Shown: positions 1 to 12,776, counted from the first letter of the stretch. The stretch is DNA of 64,000 bases from Cannabis sativa (GCF_029168945.1 NW_026870038.1:1488001-1552000), one strand, 5' to 3'. Made by a program: numbers and translations. The notes: a model not told the origin generated them from the letters alone.

Positions 1-136
1 TTATGTAAAGAATATATAATGAGAGCTGTTGTTATTGATTGGTACACTTCTTTCTTTTTTTCTCCAGCTTGTTATATTGAGATATTGACATTTGCTGAAT
101 TTGGCGGGCAGCACGTAGTTGTATAGTTGTGCAGCT
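1..136 (+). other. 5' leader of CAND1 (partial)
   Basis: This is sequence directly upstream of the CAND1 start codon. A pyrimidine-rich tract ends in CAG at 65-67, which looks like a 3' splice site, so the 5' UTR may be split by an intron that begins outside the window. The transcription start is not visible. Confidence 0.45.
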
Positions 137-3100
137 ATGGCGAGTTTGGCTTTAACCAGTATACTGGAAAAGGTATATTTTTGAGTTGTGAACAATGATT
201 TTGTGCAATTACAATGTTGTCTTTTGTGATAGATGATTGAGTTTTAAACTTGTATACAGATGACGGGCAAGGATAAAGATTACAGATACATGGCAACTTC
301 TGATCTCTTGAATGAGTTGAACAGAGATAATTTCAAAGCTGATACTGATTTAGAGGTTAAGTTGTCAAACATCATCATTCAGCAGCTTGATGATGTTGCC
401 GGCGATGTATCTGGGTTGGCTGTGAAGTGGTACAATATTTTCTCTGTATACCCACTTTACATTGTTGTAGCTGTTAGTGAATTATTTGAAACTAAATGGA
501 AAATGCTATCTAAATTTGCTCACATTTTCGTGTGTTCTTGTAGTCTTGCTCCATTGGTGAAGAAGGTCAGCGAAGCACGAGTTGTGGAAATGACCAATAA
601 ACTTTGTGAGAAATTGTTGAATGGAAAGGATCAACATCGTGACATTGCAAGCATAGCTTTAAAGACTATTGTTGCCGAAATTGCTACTCAATCTCTTGCA
701 CAATCTATTCTAGTTTCAATTTTGCGACAGTTGATTAAAGGGATTACTGGCACTGTGAGCTTTCTTACTCATTCTTGTATATGGGAATTTAGTTTATAAA
801 GTCATTCTGTAGTAGATGTTTTGTATGATTACTGGGCTATTATTTACTTAGTTCATCCTTTACACATCTTCTCTTGTTAATTCTATCGTGTATTCTTTTT
901 CCCGACTAAAAAGAAATGCTTGTTAAGGCTTCTTACTAATCACTTACTGCACTTATTTTGTACAGGGTACAAGCACAGAGATAAAATGTGAATGTCTTGA
1001 CATTTTATGCGATGTCCTGCATAAATTTGGAAATCTTATGGCAACTGACCATGAGCTGCTGTTAGGGGCACTTTTGTCCCAGTTGAGCTCTAATCAAGCC
1101 AGTGTCAGAAAAAAAACTGTTGCATGTATTGGTAAGATCAATGTAATACTTTATGCTATAGTTGATTGTTTTCTGAACTCTTCATTTAATAATATTTGCT
1201 AAGTGTTGTTTGTTTTCTCATTTGAAGTTTGTTTTTCTAAGTCTTGTTTTGACTAGAAGCTCCACTGGTTGTAATGGAATTATAATATACAATAAACTCA
1301 GGGGGTGTTTGGTGCTGGTTTTTGTTTACACGGGAATGTGAGCAAGGGAGTCACATGTGGGGGCATGTGAAACTCAAGTTTACAAAATTATTCACTTTAC
1401 CCACTAAATGTTTGTGGGCCCCACTACATCCCCACCTAAAAAAATACGCTAAACAAAGGATTTAATTCAAATGCCCCCACATCCTAACACTTATTTCCAT
1501 AACAAACGCCCCCTTAGTTTCTTTTCCAAAAAAAAGTTTTAACTTATGATCTTTTTCTTTCAGCATCTCTTGCTTCAAGCTTGTCCGATGATTTGTTAGC
1601 GAAGGCAACAGTTCAAGTTGTTCAGAACTTGAGAAATAAAGGTGCAAAATCAGAAATGACCCGCACAAACATTCAGATGATTGGTGCTCTAAGGTGAGTG
1701 TCAAAATGTTTATTTTCTGTCTTCTAAATATCTTTTCACGTTCCGTGTTTCTTATTGTTTAAAATTCAAAATTTTCTTTTGCTGATGAGTTCTTGTATGT
1801 GCTTCAGTCGGGCTGTTGGGTATCGGTTTGGACCCCATCTTTCTGACACTGTCCCTGTTCTGATCAATTACTGCACGAGTGCATCAGAGAATGATGAGGA
1901 ACTTCGGGAGTACAGCTTGCAGGTACATGAATTATTTTTCCTTTATTTTACTTTTGGTGCTCTTTTGTTTTATTGTTAATGTTTACACTTTGCACTTTTT
2001 TTTTTTTTTGCTGAATATTTTTACATGCCAATGCTGAACATTCGTTGTATTATTTATTCTGGACTATTTTGACTGCAGGCACTTGAAAGTTTTCTTCTGA
2101 GGTGCCCCAGGGATATTTCATCCTACTGTGATGAAATTCTTCATCTTAATCTGGACTACTTAAGTTATGATCCTAACTTCACTGATAACATGGAAGAGGA
2201 TACAGATAACGATAGTCTTGAAGAAGAAGAAGACGAGTATGTCCTAAATCTGTCTTTGAGGGTAATTCACGACTCTTAATCAATATGTCTTTTTAACGGT
2301 TGGTGTTTAATATTTTGTAGTGAGAGTGCAAACGAGTATACTGATGATGAAGATGTCAGCTGGAAAGTTAGAAGAGCTGCTGCTAAATGCTTAGCGGCAT
2401 TAATTGTATCTCGTCCTGAGATGCTTGCAAAATTGTATGAGGAGGTATTGTTGTGCTTGCTTTTGATACCTGTATTTCTATAAAGTTGTAATATAGATTT
2501 TATTTATTTATTTATTCCTTTTAATTTTGCTTCATGGATCTTGCATTAAATATTTTATCTATGCTTCGTCAGGCCTGCCCAAAATTGATTGAGAGATTTA
2601 AGGAGAGGGAGGAAAATGTCAAGGCAAGTCCCATTGTTCTCTATGTGCATAATTGTTTTTCATTTTTTTTTACCTTTTTTGTAGTGTGTTTGTGGGCTGG
2701 TTATCTTATATTTCTCTGCTGCAGATGGACGTATTCAATACATTCATTGAACTGTTGCGTCAAACTGGAAATGTTACAAAAGGGCAGATTGACATCAATG
2801 AATTAAGGCAAGCTTCTTTATTTATTTATATGTTTGTACTTGACCCAGATTGTATGTATGTATGTATTTAGTTATTATTATAGTTTCTACATATCCTCAA
2901 AATTCCGCAACCTTACTTTTAGCTCTTTTCCTTATCCTTTTTGATATGTGCATGGGTTTGTGTTGTTTTTTGGCAAATTATGGGGGACTAATGTTTTTTT
3001 TGGTCAAATTGAATAATATCATATATATGAATTTTGCACATCTAATTCTACTCACATATATCTTTTTTAAACATAGCAACACTAACAAGCCATAACATAA

Positions 3101-6100
3101 GATTTTCATGGTGCAAAGCGCAGTGTTTATAACAAGCTACCCACATATACTCTCTCCCCACTCTTGACCCCCTCTCAGTAGGCCCCATTCATAATATTGC
3201 TTGTAAATGTAATAAGCTGTGGAAAAAGATGTATTCTTTTGGCACATTTCATCGGTTTCTTCAGTTACCTCTCATTGGTTTCCTATTGATGGACTAGTAT
3301 CAATGCTTAAATTCATTTATGTGCAGTCCAAGATGGTTGCTGAAGCAAGAGGTGCCAAAGATTATCAAGTCTATAAACAGGCAACTGCGTGAAAAGTCTA
3401 TTAAAACAAAGGTAGAGATTTCTCATGTCGATTTTTTATGCATTTGTTTCAGACCTGTTTTTTAAGCATTACATTTTACCTTGGCAGGTTGGTGCATTTT
3501 CTGTTTTGAAAGAACTTGTTGTTGTCTTGCCAGATTGCCTGGCAGATCACATTGGATCCCTCATTCCAGGAATTGAAAAGGCTTTGAATGTAAGTACAAT
3601 GTTGAAGCAGAGATTTCAATCTATCTTCTGATATTTATAATATTACATCTGGTGTTAATATTTTTTCCCATCCCCTATGTTGTTTTCAATGATCATATAC
3701 AGGACAAATCTTCTACCTCAAACTTGAAGATAGAAGCTCTTATTTTCACAAGATTGGTCTTGGCTTCACATTTTCCGTCTGTTTTCCATCCTCATGTCAA
3801 GGTAAACATCACTGCCCTTCTTAGTTAGTGCAGGGTGGAGAACACAATCAGGAGAATTTGATGTATGGATATAGATATGCTTGAAACCTAGAAAAGTAGA
3901 TGTTCTTATTTTTTCCTTTTAAATCAGTATATATATATATATTTTGTTATGTGTTGTCATTTTTTATGATCTTTTGTTGCAAAACCTCAGTAAACTAACT
4001 TGGTTGATGTGTCAAAGAGATTTTTCAAATTTTCTTTTAAAGGACTAACTTATTTACTGTACAAAATATTACTGTTTTTTCTTCCCTTCTGTGCATGAAT
4101 TACATTCAACTATGGTTTTGTCCATATTAAATTTTGATCTTAAATAATTTTCATATAAGACATGTTATTTTCTTGCTTCTTGTATCTTTGCTTCTTTTTT
4201 GTAATGGGATGTTGCACTCTTTAAGAATATTGTTTATTGCATTTTTCTTCTCTCTTTTATTTTGCAGTGGAATGCTATAAATACTCTGTTTAAGGAATTT
4301 GCTTTATTTTGCAATTTTGTTTACTTCAGTGATGTTTTTCTATTTTATTTTATTTTGCAGGCTCTTTCTAGTCCTGTTTTATCAGCTGTAGGTGAGCGTT
4401 ATTACAAAGTGACAGCTGAAGCATTAAGAGTATGCGGGGAACTCGTTCGTGTTGTTCGCCCTAACATTGAAGTGAGTTTAATTGGTACTCTGTAAGACTC
4501 CAGGATCTTGTGCGTCTGTTGTTTAATTGTGTACATGATGTTTTGATGTAGGGGAATGGTTTTGACTTTAAACCTTATGTTCGCCCACTCTATGATGCCA
4601 TAATGTCACGTTTGACAAATCAAGATCAAGATCAGGTCAGTAGTATTCCTGTTTAAGAAATATTTCAGAGGATTTACTGCGACTCACATTTTGTGCTTAT
4701 CCAGGAGGTCAAGGAGTGTGCTATCACTTGCATGGGACTCGTTGTTTCAACATTTGGTGATAACCTGAAAGCAGAATTACCTTCATGCCTTCCTGTGCTT
4801 GTTGATAGGATGGGTAATGAGATAACCAGACTAACTGCTGTAAAGGTGGGTGTATGTTTATTTGTTTTATGCAATACCCACAAGTTCTTTGGCTTGAGTT
4901 TTCTTTTTTTGGGGGGGAAACACCAAATTCCCACTAGCTTTATGTTAGTACACATTTGCTCATCGTTTTACTTCCAGGCATTTGCTGTGATTGCTGCTTC
5001 TCCGTTGCAAATAGACCTTTCGTGTGTTTTGGAGCAAGTAATAACTGAACTGACTGCATTCTTAAGAAAGGTAAGAGAGTTTGTAACTTATTCTTATGAA
5101 TAGATCAATATATAATCATATTATTACCACCATGACCATAGTACATATTTTTTGTTCAAATTTCTGAACTTCACTTCTCTTGCTAAATAGGCTAATCGGG
5201 CTTTAAGGCAGGCAACATTAGGGACCCTTAATTCCCTCATAGTTGCTTATGGCGATAAAATTGCTTCCCCTGCGTACGAGGTTATCATTGTGGAACTCTC
5301 TACTCTGATAAGGTTTCAACCTACTCCACCTTTTTTATTTGATTTTTTATTTTTGCTTATCCAATCTCATTTAAGTTTATCCAGACGTGGCTCTAATATT
5401 TCATTGATTTCTCAGTGATTCAGACTTGCATATGACGGCTCTTGCTTTGGAACTCTGCTGCACCTTAATGTCTGACAAGAGATCAAGTTTGGTTATTGGT
5501 ACGGCTGTTAGAAACAAAGTTCTTCCTCAAGCATTAACATTGATCAAAAGCTCATTGCTTCAAGGACATGCCCTGCTGGTAATTTGCACGTGCACTTTGC
5601 TGTTAAATCTCGATCTAGATATTTTGCATGTTTAAAGACTTATTTTTTAAATACTGCAGGCTCTGCAAAACTTCTTTGCTGCTTTGGTCTACTCTGCGAA
5701 CACAAGTTTTGATGCCTTGCTTGAATCCCTTCTTTCAAGTGCTAAACCATCCCCCCAAGCTGGTGGTGTTGCAAAGCAAGCTTTGTATTCAATAGCCCAG
5801 TGCGTGGCTGTTCTTTGCCTTGCTGCAGGTGACAAAAAATATTCATCTACAGTAAAAATGCTTACAGAAATTCTCAAAGATGACAGCAGTTCCAACTCAG
5901 TAAGCATCCTTAGGATATCTTCTCTGTACATTTCACTTTTAAAAACAAAGAAATAAATTTGAGTTTGCTTTCGATATCATATTTCAGGCCAAGCAGCACC
6001 TTTCTTTATTGTGTCTGGGGGAGATTGGCAGAAGGAAAGATCTAAGCTCTCATCCACATATAGAAAACATAGTTATCGAGTCATTTCAATCACCTTTTGA

Positions 6101-7806
6101 AGAGATAAAGTCTGCAGCTTCGTATGCTCTTGGCAATATTGCTGTTGGTAATCTATCCAAGTACTTACCTTTTATTTTGGATCAGATTGACAATCAGCAG
6201 AAGAAACAGTATCTATTGCTTCATTCCTTAAAGGAGGTATGATATCTTGCACCATACGTCTAGGGAAGGTCCTGTTGTTATTTTCTGAGAACTCTCTTGG
6301 ATGAATTTCTAGTTTACTATTATTGCAGGTCATAGTTAGGCAATCTGTAGATAAATCAGAATTCCAAGATTCTAGTGTTGAGAAGATTCTTAAGTTACTA
6401 TTTAATCACTGTGAAAGTGATGAAGAGGGTGTTCGTAACGTTGTAGCTGAGTGTCTGGGTAAAATTGCTCTTATTGAACCTGCAAAACTGGTTCCTGCAC
6501 TTAAGGTATCAACAGACTTTTGTACATTAATGTTTAATTAATGCATGATAAAATTATTAGACCGGTTGCTAATATTCAGTCACCATCTATATTTCTGAAG
6601 ATCCGAACAACTAGTCCAGCTGCATTCACTAGGGCTACAGTTGTCATTGCGGTGAAATATTCAGTAGTTGAGCGCCCAGAGAAGATAGACGACATTATAT
6701 ACCCTGAGATCTCATCGTTCTTGATGCTTATTAAAGATGATGATCGGGTAAGTCTTGCATTTTTAATTAAACATTCCTCCTCTCCTCATCTGTGAGTAGT
6801 TGGTTTTAGATTTGACTGATTTGATATAAATTCTTTGGCAGCATGTTAGGCGTGCAGCTGTTTTGGCTTTGAGTACATTTGCTCACAATAAGCCAAACCT
6901 TATCAAGGGGCTTCTCCCTGAGTTGCTGCCACTTCTCTATGATCAAACAGTTGTTAAGGTAAATTAAAGTTCTGTAATTTGTGGCATGTCTACTGGACAT
7001 TGTTCGACTCTGATATTTTTGTTCTTAAAAACTCTGTGCAGCAAGAATTGATAAGGACAGTTGATCTTGGTCCATTTAAGCACATTGTGGATGATGGCCT
7101 TGAGTTAAGAAAGGCTGCTTTTGAATGCGTGGACACATTGTTGGACAGCTGTCTAGATCAAGTGAATCCATCATCTTTCATTGTTCCTTACCTTAGATCT
7201 GGTCTTGATGGTGAGTACTTAATATAAAAGATATGTTTTTATTAGTCTTCGTATTACTACTACGATCTTGAATTGATTCAAATTTCTGGCATTCTGTGCA
7301 GATCACTATGATGTTAAAATGCCTTGCCATCTGATTCTTTCAAAGCTTTCAGAAAAATGCCCATCAGCGGTTCTGGCAGGTTGGTAATTAGATGATCATG
7401 TTAATTCTTCAATTCAGCATCCTGCAAATTTATGACTCGTATACTATTCATTGCAATTTCAGTTCTCGACTCTTTGGTGGACCCTCTTCAAAAAACCATT
7501 AATTTCAAGCCAAAACAAGATGCTGTCAAGCAAGAAGTAGACCGTAATGAAGACATGATTCGCAGCGCCCTTAGAGCTATTGCTTCCTTGAATCGAATAA
7601 GGTTTGCCCCGAACCGAAATTAGTCTAAAAAGCATTCACCGCTAATTTATTACTATGCCATCAAATGCCAATAACCCTTCTGATGATGTAAATTCATGTT
7701 ATTCTGCAGTGGTGGAGACTGCAGCCTTAGGTTCAAGAACCTAACAAATGAAATAACCAAGTCACCAACCCTTTCCGAAAAGTACAATTCAATCCGAAAT
7801 GAATGA
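137..7806 (+). CDS. CAND1: CAND1, cullin-associated NEDD8-dissociated protein (complete, 28 coding exons)
   Basis: HEAT-repeat protein that binds un-neddylated cullin-RBX1 and exchanges F-box/adaptor modules; in plants it tunes SCF ligases, including auxin signalling. Exons by splice sites and protein continuity: 137-172, 260-429, 544-754, 966-1131, 1564-1693, 1808-1922, 2079-2236, 2321-2444, 2573-2623, 2725-2807, 3327-3411, 3488-3589, 3703-3801, 4361-4471, 4552-4635, 4705-4845, 4978-5070, 5191-5312, 5416-5578, 5660-5899, 5988-6236, 6329-6505, 6601-6747, 6842-6958, 7042-7210, 7302-7379, 7463-7601, 7710-7806. They sum to 3657 nt, or 1218 residues, matching the ~1219 of Arabidopsis CAND1. The start [12 protein letters not shown] precedes the conserved [17 protein letters not shown]; the C-terminal TIP120 region ends in NSIRNE. 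An acidic EEE/DDE stretch lies near residues 315-335. Exons 9 and 10 end in GC rather than GT donors. No in-frame stop or frameshift was seen. The family call is firm; single exon edges could shift by a few bases. Confidence 0.97.
1301..1513. mobile_element. Tourist-like MITE in CAND1 intron 4
   Basis: A 213-bp insertion whose ends form imperfect terminal inverted repeats: GGGGGTGTTTGG at the left and the complement of AACAAACGCCCCC at the right. The flanking trinucleotides are TCA and TTA, close to the TTA/TAA target duplication of PIF/Harbinger elements. It lies wholly inside the intron between exons 4 and 5, so it should not change the protein. Confidence 0.6.
2624..3326 (+). other. Two consecutive GC-AG introns of CAND1
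   Basis: Intron 9 (2624-2724) starts AAG|GCAAGT and intron 10 (2808-3326) starts AAG|GCAAGC. Both keep AG acceptors. Both junctions are fixed by the conserved protein, which reads ...ENVK|MDVFNTF... and ...INEL-S-PRWLLK.... Any nearby GT donor would break the frame. The rest of the donor matches the strong consensus expected of GC-AG introns. Confidence 0.85.
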
Positions 7807-8454
7807 GACGGCAAACAGACACTCCCCGAGCCCCCTTTCCCTTGGCTGTTGCATAGGAGTTTCACTGTAAAAAGTGATGGAATTTTATTACCAAACACCA
7901 CCTATTTTTGAATTTAGAGAACCGTAAGGCATTTCGCTGTGAGTGCTTGTTGTTGATTGATGCACCTGTAAAGCGGCTTAAAGGTTTAAAAATTGAGGGT
8001 TATATAGAAAAGTGAAGTCATGGCCATTCTAATCTCTTGTATAGTTAGTTTCAAACCACATCCCCAAACTCTCTTTACTTATAGTTTGGGTTGAAGAAAA
8101 ATGCAATATATGAGTTTGCATTTCATTGCAAAAGTTGGACTAGACAATGTTTTGTTTGTTTGTTGATAGGTATTTCTTGTGGATTTATAAATAGTTTATT
8201 TAATTTAGAATTTTTTGGAAAGTACTTGAGAATATTTAAATGATCAAAAGATTTTTGAATTTCATAGCCAAAGATCAATTTTTATTTTTTTACTTGTGTA
8301 CAAAATTTATAATATTAACTTTTCTTCAAAATATTTATTATAAAAATATAAGACCTAATTTACACCATCGAACTAAAAATGTGAGCAAAAATATAGGGAA
8401 AATGAATTAGTTACTACTACTTTTTTTCAACTACAAAGTAAACTCTGTTGATAT
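7807..8454. other. Convergent 3' intergenic region
   Basis: These 648 bases separate the stop codons of CAND1 (+) and the zinc-ribbon gene (-), so they must hold both 3' UTRs and both poly(A) signals. AT-rich stretches occur from about 8160 on; I see no additional coding signal. Confidence 0.6.
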
Positions 8455-10922
8455 TCATTTCTCTTCAAACTCTACATCGATGATCTCAGGTCCTGATTTT
8501 GATGATGTGTTGTTGCCTCTGCTATTTCCCGAAAAGAAGTCCCCAATACCACCGCCACCACTGCCCCCACCGCTGCCACCGCCGCCACTTTTGGGCTGCC
8601 ACACTGTGTTTCCGCAGCTAGTGCAACGTATCACTTGATTCTTGTAACCAGCAAATTGTCTCTTACAAGCTGGGCAAGATCCCTGTCCAACAAGTAAAGC
8701 AATATTTTATTAAGAAATTTGTACAACTACACTTTATGAAGCCAATTTGCTTAGTAACAATTCAAACTAAAGAATCAATAGAAGAAATCCAAAGTTTAAG
8801 AATAGAGACATATTGATATGATTACCTTTATAACAAGGCTATTGGCAAATGTTCCAATGAGAAGAGGACCAGCAAATGGTAATACCCATGTTGCAAATAT
8901 CAAAAACCGGAAGAGCCATCCTGATAATGCGAACCAAATGAAGAAAATTGTCTGCAAAATCGTAAAAAATGCCATCAATTCATATTTCATTTGCCATAAC
9001 TGAAAACCCCACCATTTATTTTTATACTGTAAAATGTTCAAATTATACATGCACAGCTCTTGACACTGTGTATGTATTTTTGACTATAGAGAAGTCCAAT
9101 TACTCCACTAAATTTCAATCATGCCAAGACCAAAAGCATAAACTTTTTGAGCTTTGTATCACTAAATTATGATAAAATGTTGCTATGATAATCCCCAATA
9201 CTTAAAAAAAAAAAAAATCAGCACAATAATCATTCATGGCAGTGTAAAGTTTACGATACAAAAAAAAATTCAACACAATAATCATTTGTCATACACAGCT
9301 CTTGGCACAAAATTTCCAAAACCAGAAAAGTTTATCACTTTGTAACTCTACAATATTCATTTGGCATAACTAAAAACCAAAGCATTGATTTTTGACTATA
9401 AATGGTTCAATTATATACATACATAAAGCTCCTGACACTAAATTTCTACAATCCCAAAACAAAACCCAGAAAAGTTATGATCATTACATTACTAAATTGT
9501 AAAAATCTTATCACATACACAATTTATATAGTGAATAAATGATGCTATAAAATGCAATAATCATCAAGTTCATTTACCATAACTAACAACCAGAACATAG
9601 AATTTTGACTATAGAGAAGTCCAATTACTAAATTTCTATCATCCCAAGTCCCAACACCAAAAGCATGTAAGTTTTGTACTTTGAATCACCAAATTGATGA
9701 TTATCTTATCTTATAAAGACAATTCACGGCGGTTGTAAAGTTTTTGATGGAAACTTATCATACACACAATTCAGTGATCAAAATGTTGCTATAATTTGCA
9801 ATAATGGTCATATATACACAACCAGAACATAGATCTTTGACTATAGAGAAGTCCAATTACTCCACTGAATTTCAATCATCCCAAGACCAAAAAAAGCATA
9901 ATTTTTTTGAGCTTTGTATCACTAAATTATGAAACGCACAATTCACTGATTAAATTCAGCACTATAATCATTCAAGGCGGTTGTAAAGATTTTGATGGAA
10001 ACTTACAGCGCAACCCCTTCATGTGACTTTGCAACTCTACAATATTCATTTGGCATAACTAAAAACCGACTAAAAATGGTTCACTTATACACATCCATAC
10101 ATAGCTCTTGACACTAAATTTCTACAAACCCAGGAAAGCTATGATCTTTATATTACTAAATTATAATAATCATATAATACACACAATTCAGTAATTAAAT
10201 TGTGATAATCTTCATATTCATTTGGCATAACTAACAACAAGAACATAGATTATCTTAATCATATAAAACACAATTCAGTGATTAAATGTTGCTATAATAA
10301 GCCCCAATACTAAAAAATCAGCACAACAATCATTCATGGCAGTTGTAAAGTTTTTAATGGAAACTTACAGCACAACCCCTTCCTAATGGAGTATCCAAAA
10401 AATCAGACAACTGCTTCCTGTACTGTACGGACAAAAGCAAACCAATCAACGAATTAAAAATTAAAACTTTACGAAATTAATAACTCTCTTAAAAAAATTC
10501 ACAAATTCACAAACCCTAGGCAAGTTTCTGCTAAAATCCACTGAAAAAGCTCGCCAACGCGATCCAATCTCGAGTTCTCTATCAATTTCCCGGGCTCGTG
10601 AATACGCAGATTGAGCGACGGAGCTCAGGCGGCGAGAGACATCGTACCGACGGTCGAGTCGTTCGGCGGTTTTCTTAGTTTCGAAGAGGAATCGCTCAAA
10701 ACCATCATTGGCAGTACGCCAGGCGTCTCTCCAGGCTTCTCCGGAGGCCATGCGTTTAGCGAAGCCATCGAAATCGTTGCGACGGAAGGCTTGGACGACG
10801 AGGAAGTTAGAAGGTGAGTTTGAGGAGTAGTTGAAGTGGTTGGGAGTGGTGCGGGGGAGGAGGAAGTGGGTTTGTAGTTTTGGGGGGAGTAGAGGATTCC
10901 ATCGGAGAGTTGTTGAGGCCAT
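8455..10922 (-). CDS. Probable plastid membrane protein with C-terminal zinc ribbon (4 exons)
   Basis: Exons in transcript order: 10922-10515, 10422-10369, 8951-8826, 8682-8455, giving 271 residues in one frame. Residues 1 to ~45 (MASTTLRWNPLLPPKL...) are rich in Ser, Thr, Pro and Arg and poor in acids, like a chloroplast transit peptide. An Arg/Glu-rich helical segment follows. Exon 3 encodes two closely spaced hydrophobic segments (about residues 155-192). Exon 4 has CPAC...CTSC, a four-cysteine zinc ribbon, then a Gly/Ser linker and an acidic end, DVEFEEK. An in-frame ATG 16 codons upstream (10970) would give 287 residues; I prefer 10922 because it starts a typical transit peptide. I do not recognise a named family. 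Plastid membrane location and metal binding are inferences from sequence. Intron 2 (8952-10368) is long and repetitive. Confidence 0.8.
9070..10340. repeat. Decayed tandem repeats filling the intron
   Basis: The phrase TGACTATAGAGAAGTCCAAT recurs near 9080, 9610 and 9838. Each copy is followed by an ATTTC...ATC/CCAAG...AAAAGCATA segment and a variant of TTTGTATCACTAAATTATGA. Other shared phrases (ATTTGGCATAAC; GTTGTAAAGTTTTTGATGG; CATACATA.AGCTC.TGACACTAAATTT) recur between them. The intron has therefore grown by repeated duplication of a few-hundred-base unit that has since diverged. Confidence 0.7.
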
Positions 10923-11139
10923 AACAATGGCGGTGGGTATAGGATTGTACGGCTTTCTGAGCCACAACAACTAGTTGAAGAAGAAGAAGAGAGGGTTCTA
11001 ATAAGTTCTTTTTTTGTTATGGTATACCTTCACCCACCCAAGCAACAACCCCTCTCTCTCCTCTCAATTTTATTTTTTTAAAAAAAAATAATTAAAAATT
11101 TGTAGAATTATCTCATATACAATATTCTAATTTCTTTTT

Positions 11140-11534
11140 GGCTAATTAGAATTTTTACCTTCTAAACTTTGATATGTACCAAATCATGCTCCCTGAAATT
11201 TTAAGGTCGTTGAAAATGCCCCCAAACTATTGAAATTATTGGATTTAAGGACTTTTTCCAAATTTAGGAAAAAAGTCTAACATGGATGAAAATTTAAGGG
11301 GCATAATTAGTATATGTCAAAGTTCGAGTGGCATGATTTGGTAGATATCAAAGTCTGAGGAGCATGGTTTAGTACATAAACAATCACTAAAATAGTAAAA
11401 TTTAATGAAATTAGACAAAAGTCCTTAAATCCAACAATCTCAATAGTTTAAGGGGCATTTTTAACGACTTTAAAAGTTCAGGGGGCATGCTTTGGTACAT
11501 GTCAAAGTTCAGGGGGCAAAAATCCTAATTAGCC
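11140..11534. mobile_element. MITE with ~130-bp inverted repeats and perfect 9-bp target duplication
   Basis: A 395-bp element starting GGCTAATTAGAATTTTTACC and ending in the complement of GGCTAATTAGGATTTTTGCC. The arms pair imperfectly over roughly 130 bp. It is flanked by identical 9-mers TTTCTTTTT at 11131-11139 and 11535-11543. A 9-bp duplication and long TIRs fit a non-autonomous Mutator-like element. It has no coding capacity. Confidence 0.85.
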
Positions 11535-11837
11535 TTTCTTTTTTTCAAATTTACGGTTGGAGTTTCTTCGGTGATTTTTATGTGAATTGTTATAGCGATT
11601 TAGGTTAATCTTTTAGTAGTTATAGGGGTTGTTGTATGGAATTCCGTAAAAATGTAAAAAAAAAAAAAAAAAACTGTTTTACAGTGTAAAAATGAAAAAA
11701 ATCTTAAAAATTATTAGAAAATATTTATTTATTTTTGTATAAAGTAATTTGCGACGTAAATACTTAAAGTGACGTTTAGTTTACTAAAATGTAATTGTAA
11801 TAGTAATAGGAATAGTAATAAAACGTAATACTATTAC

Positions 11838-12190
11838 CATGTTTGGCTTATTTTATAATGGACATTGTAATTAATTTTTTTTATTTGGTTTAGTATAAAA
11901 CTAAAATTGAATAATTAATGTATTGACTAAAATGCCCTCATTTTATTTATTGTTAACTACATTTGGTAAAGAGATAAGAGAGAGAGACGGGTATAAAAGT
12001 CTTTTTGTAATATATTGGTAATTGTAATCCTCATTCATGAGTTATATCTATGTAATGAGAATTCATGCAACTCGTGTAATGCTCATTACAATGTAAAGAG
12101 ATTACAAAAATTTAAAGGCTCAACCAAACATTCTAATTGTAATCTCTATTTCATTCCAATCTTGATTACACCAAAGCAAACATGTTATAA
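11838..12190. mobile_element. Possible MITE in spacer
   Basis: The left boundary CATGTTTGGCTT and the right boundary, complement of CATGTTTGCTTTGG, form a weak inverted pair. GTAAT/ATTAC-rich segments lie between and outside. A related GTAAT-rich sequence occurs at 63540-64000. The limits are uncertain and no clean target duplication was found. Confidence 0.35.
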
Positions 12191-12776
12191 GTTTAACTCG
12201 CAAACGAGTCCGGTCATTCTCTAAAGAATGGTTGCCTATTCGCCTTGATTGCATTTAGAACCAATGATTCCCCGTCGTGACAACACATCAATGTCCTCTC
12301 TCTTACAAAAATGTTTGGTTGCAAATAAATACTTAAGTTTAATTTTTACAGTAATAATACTCAAGTTATATTTTTAGAACTTTTGTATGTATGCAACTAT
12401 TAAGTCTCAAGTTATTATCCACGTATTATTTTCTTATTTAATTTTTAAATAAAAAAATAAAAATTTAATGATTTGGACTAATTAGGGATTGTTACGTGGC
12501 TATTGACTTGACACTTAATGGTTAGGTACCTATGAACGTTTCGAAAAATATAACTTAAGTATTTTAACAGTTAAAAAATAAACTTAAGTATTGATGCCAC
12601 GAATTATTTTTTTTATATATATATTTTATTTATGCTTAATTATGTAAAAGTTGAGTTATACTATTATGCTCCATTGCATTATTTTAAATCTTGATGTAAA
12701 ATTTAAAATGTTATTTAATACTCACTTAATAATTTATATAAAAAAAATAAAAAATAATAATACAAAGGTCAATGTT

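Noticed and set aside
10611..10927. Alternative frames opposite or beside exon 1 of the zinc-ribbon gene
   Set aside because: Only the 10922-10515 frame splices in phase with the three downstream exons.
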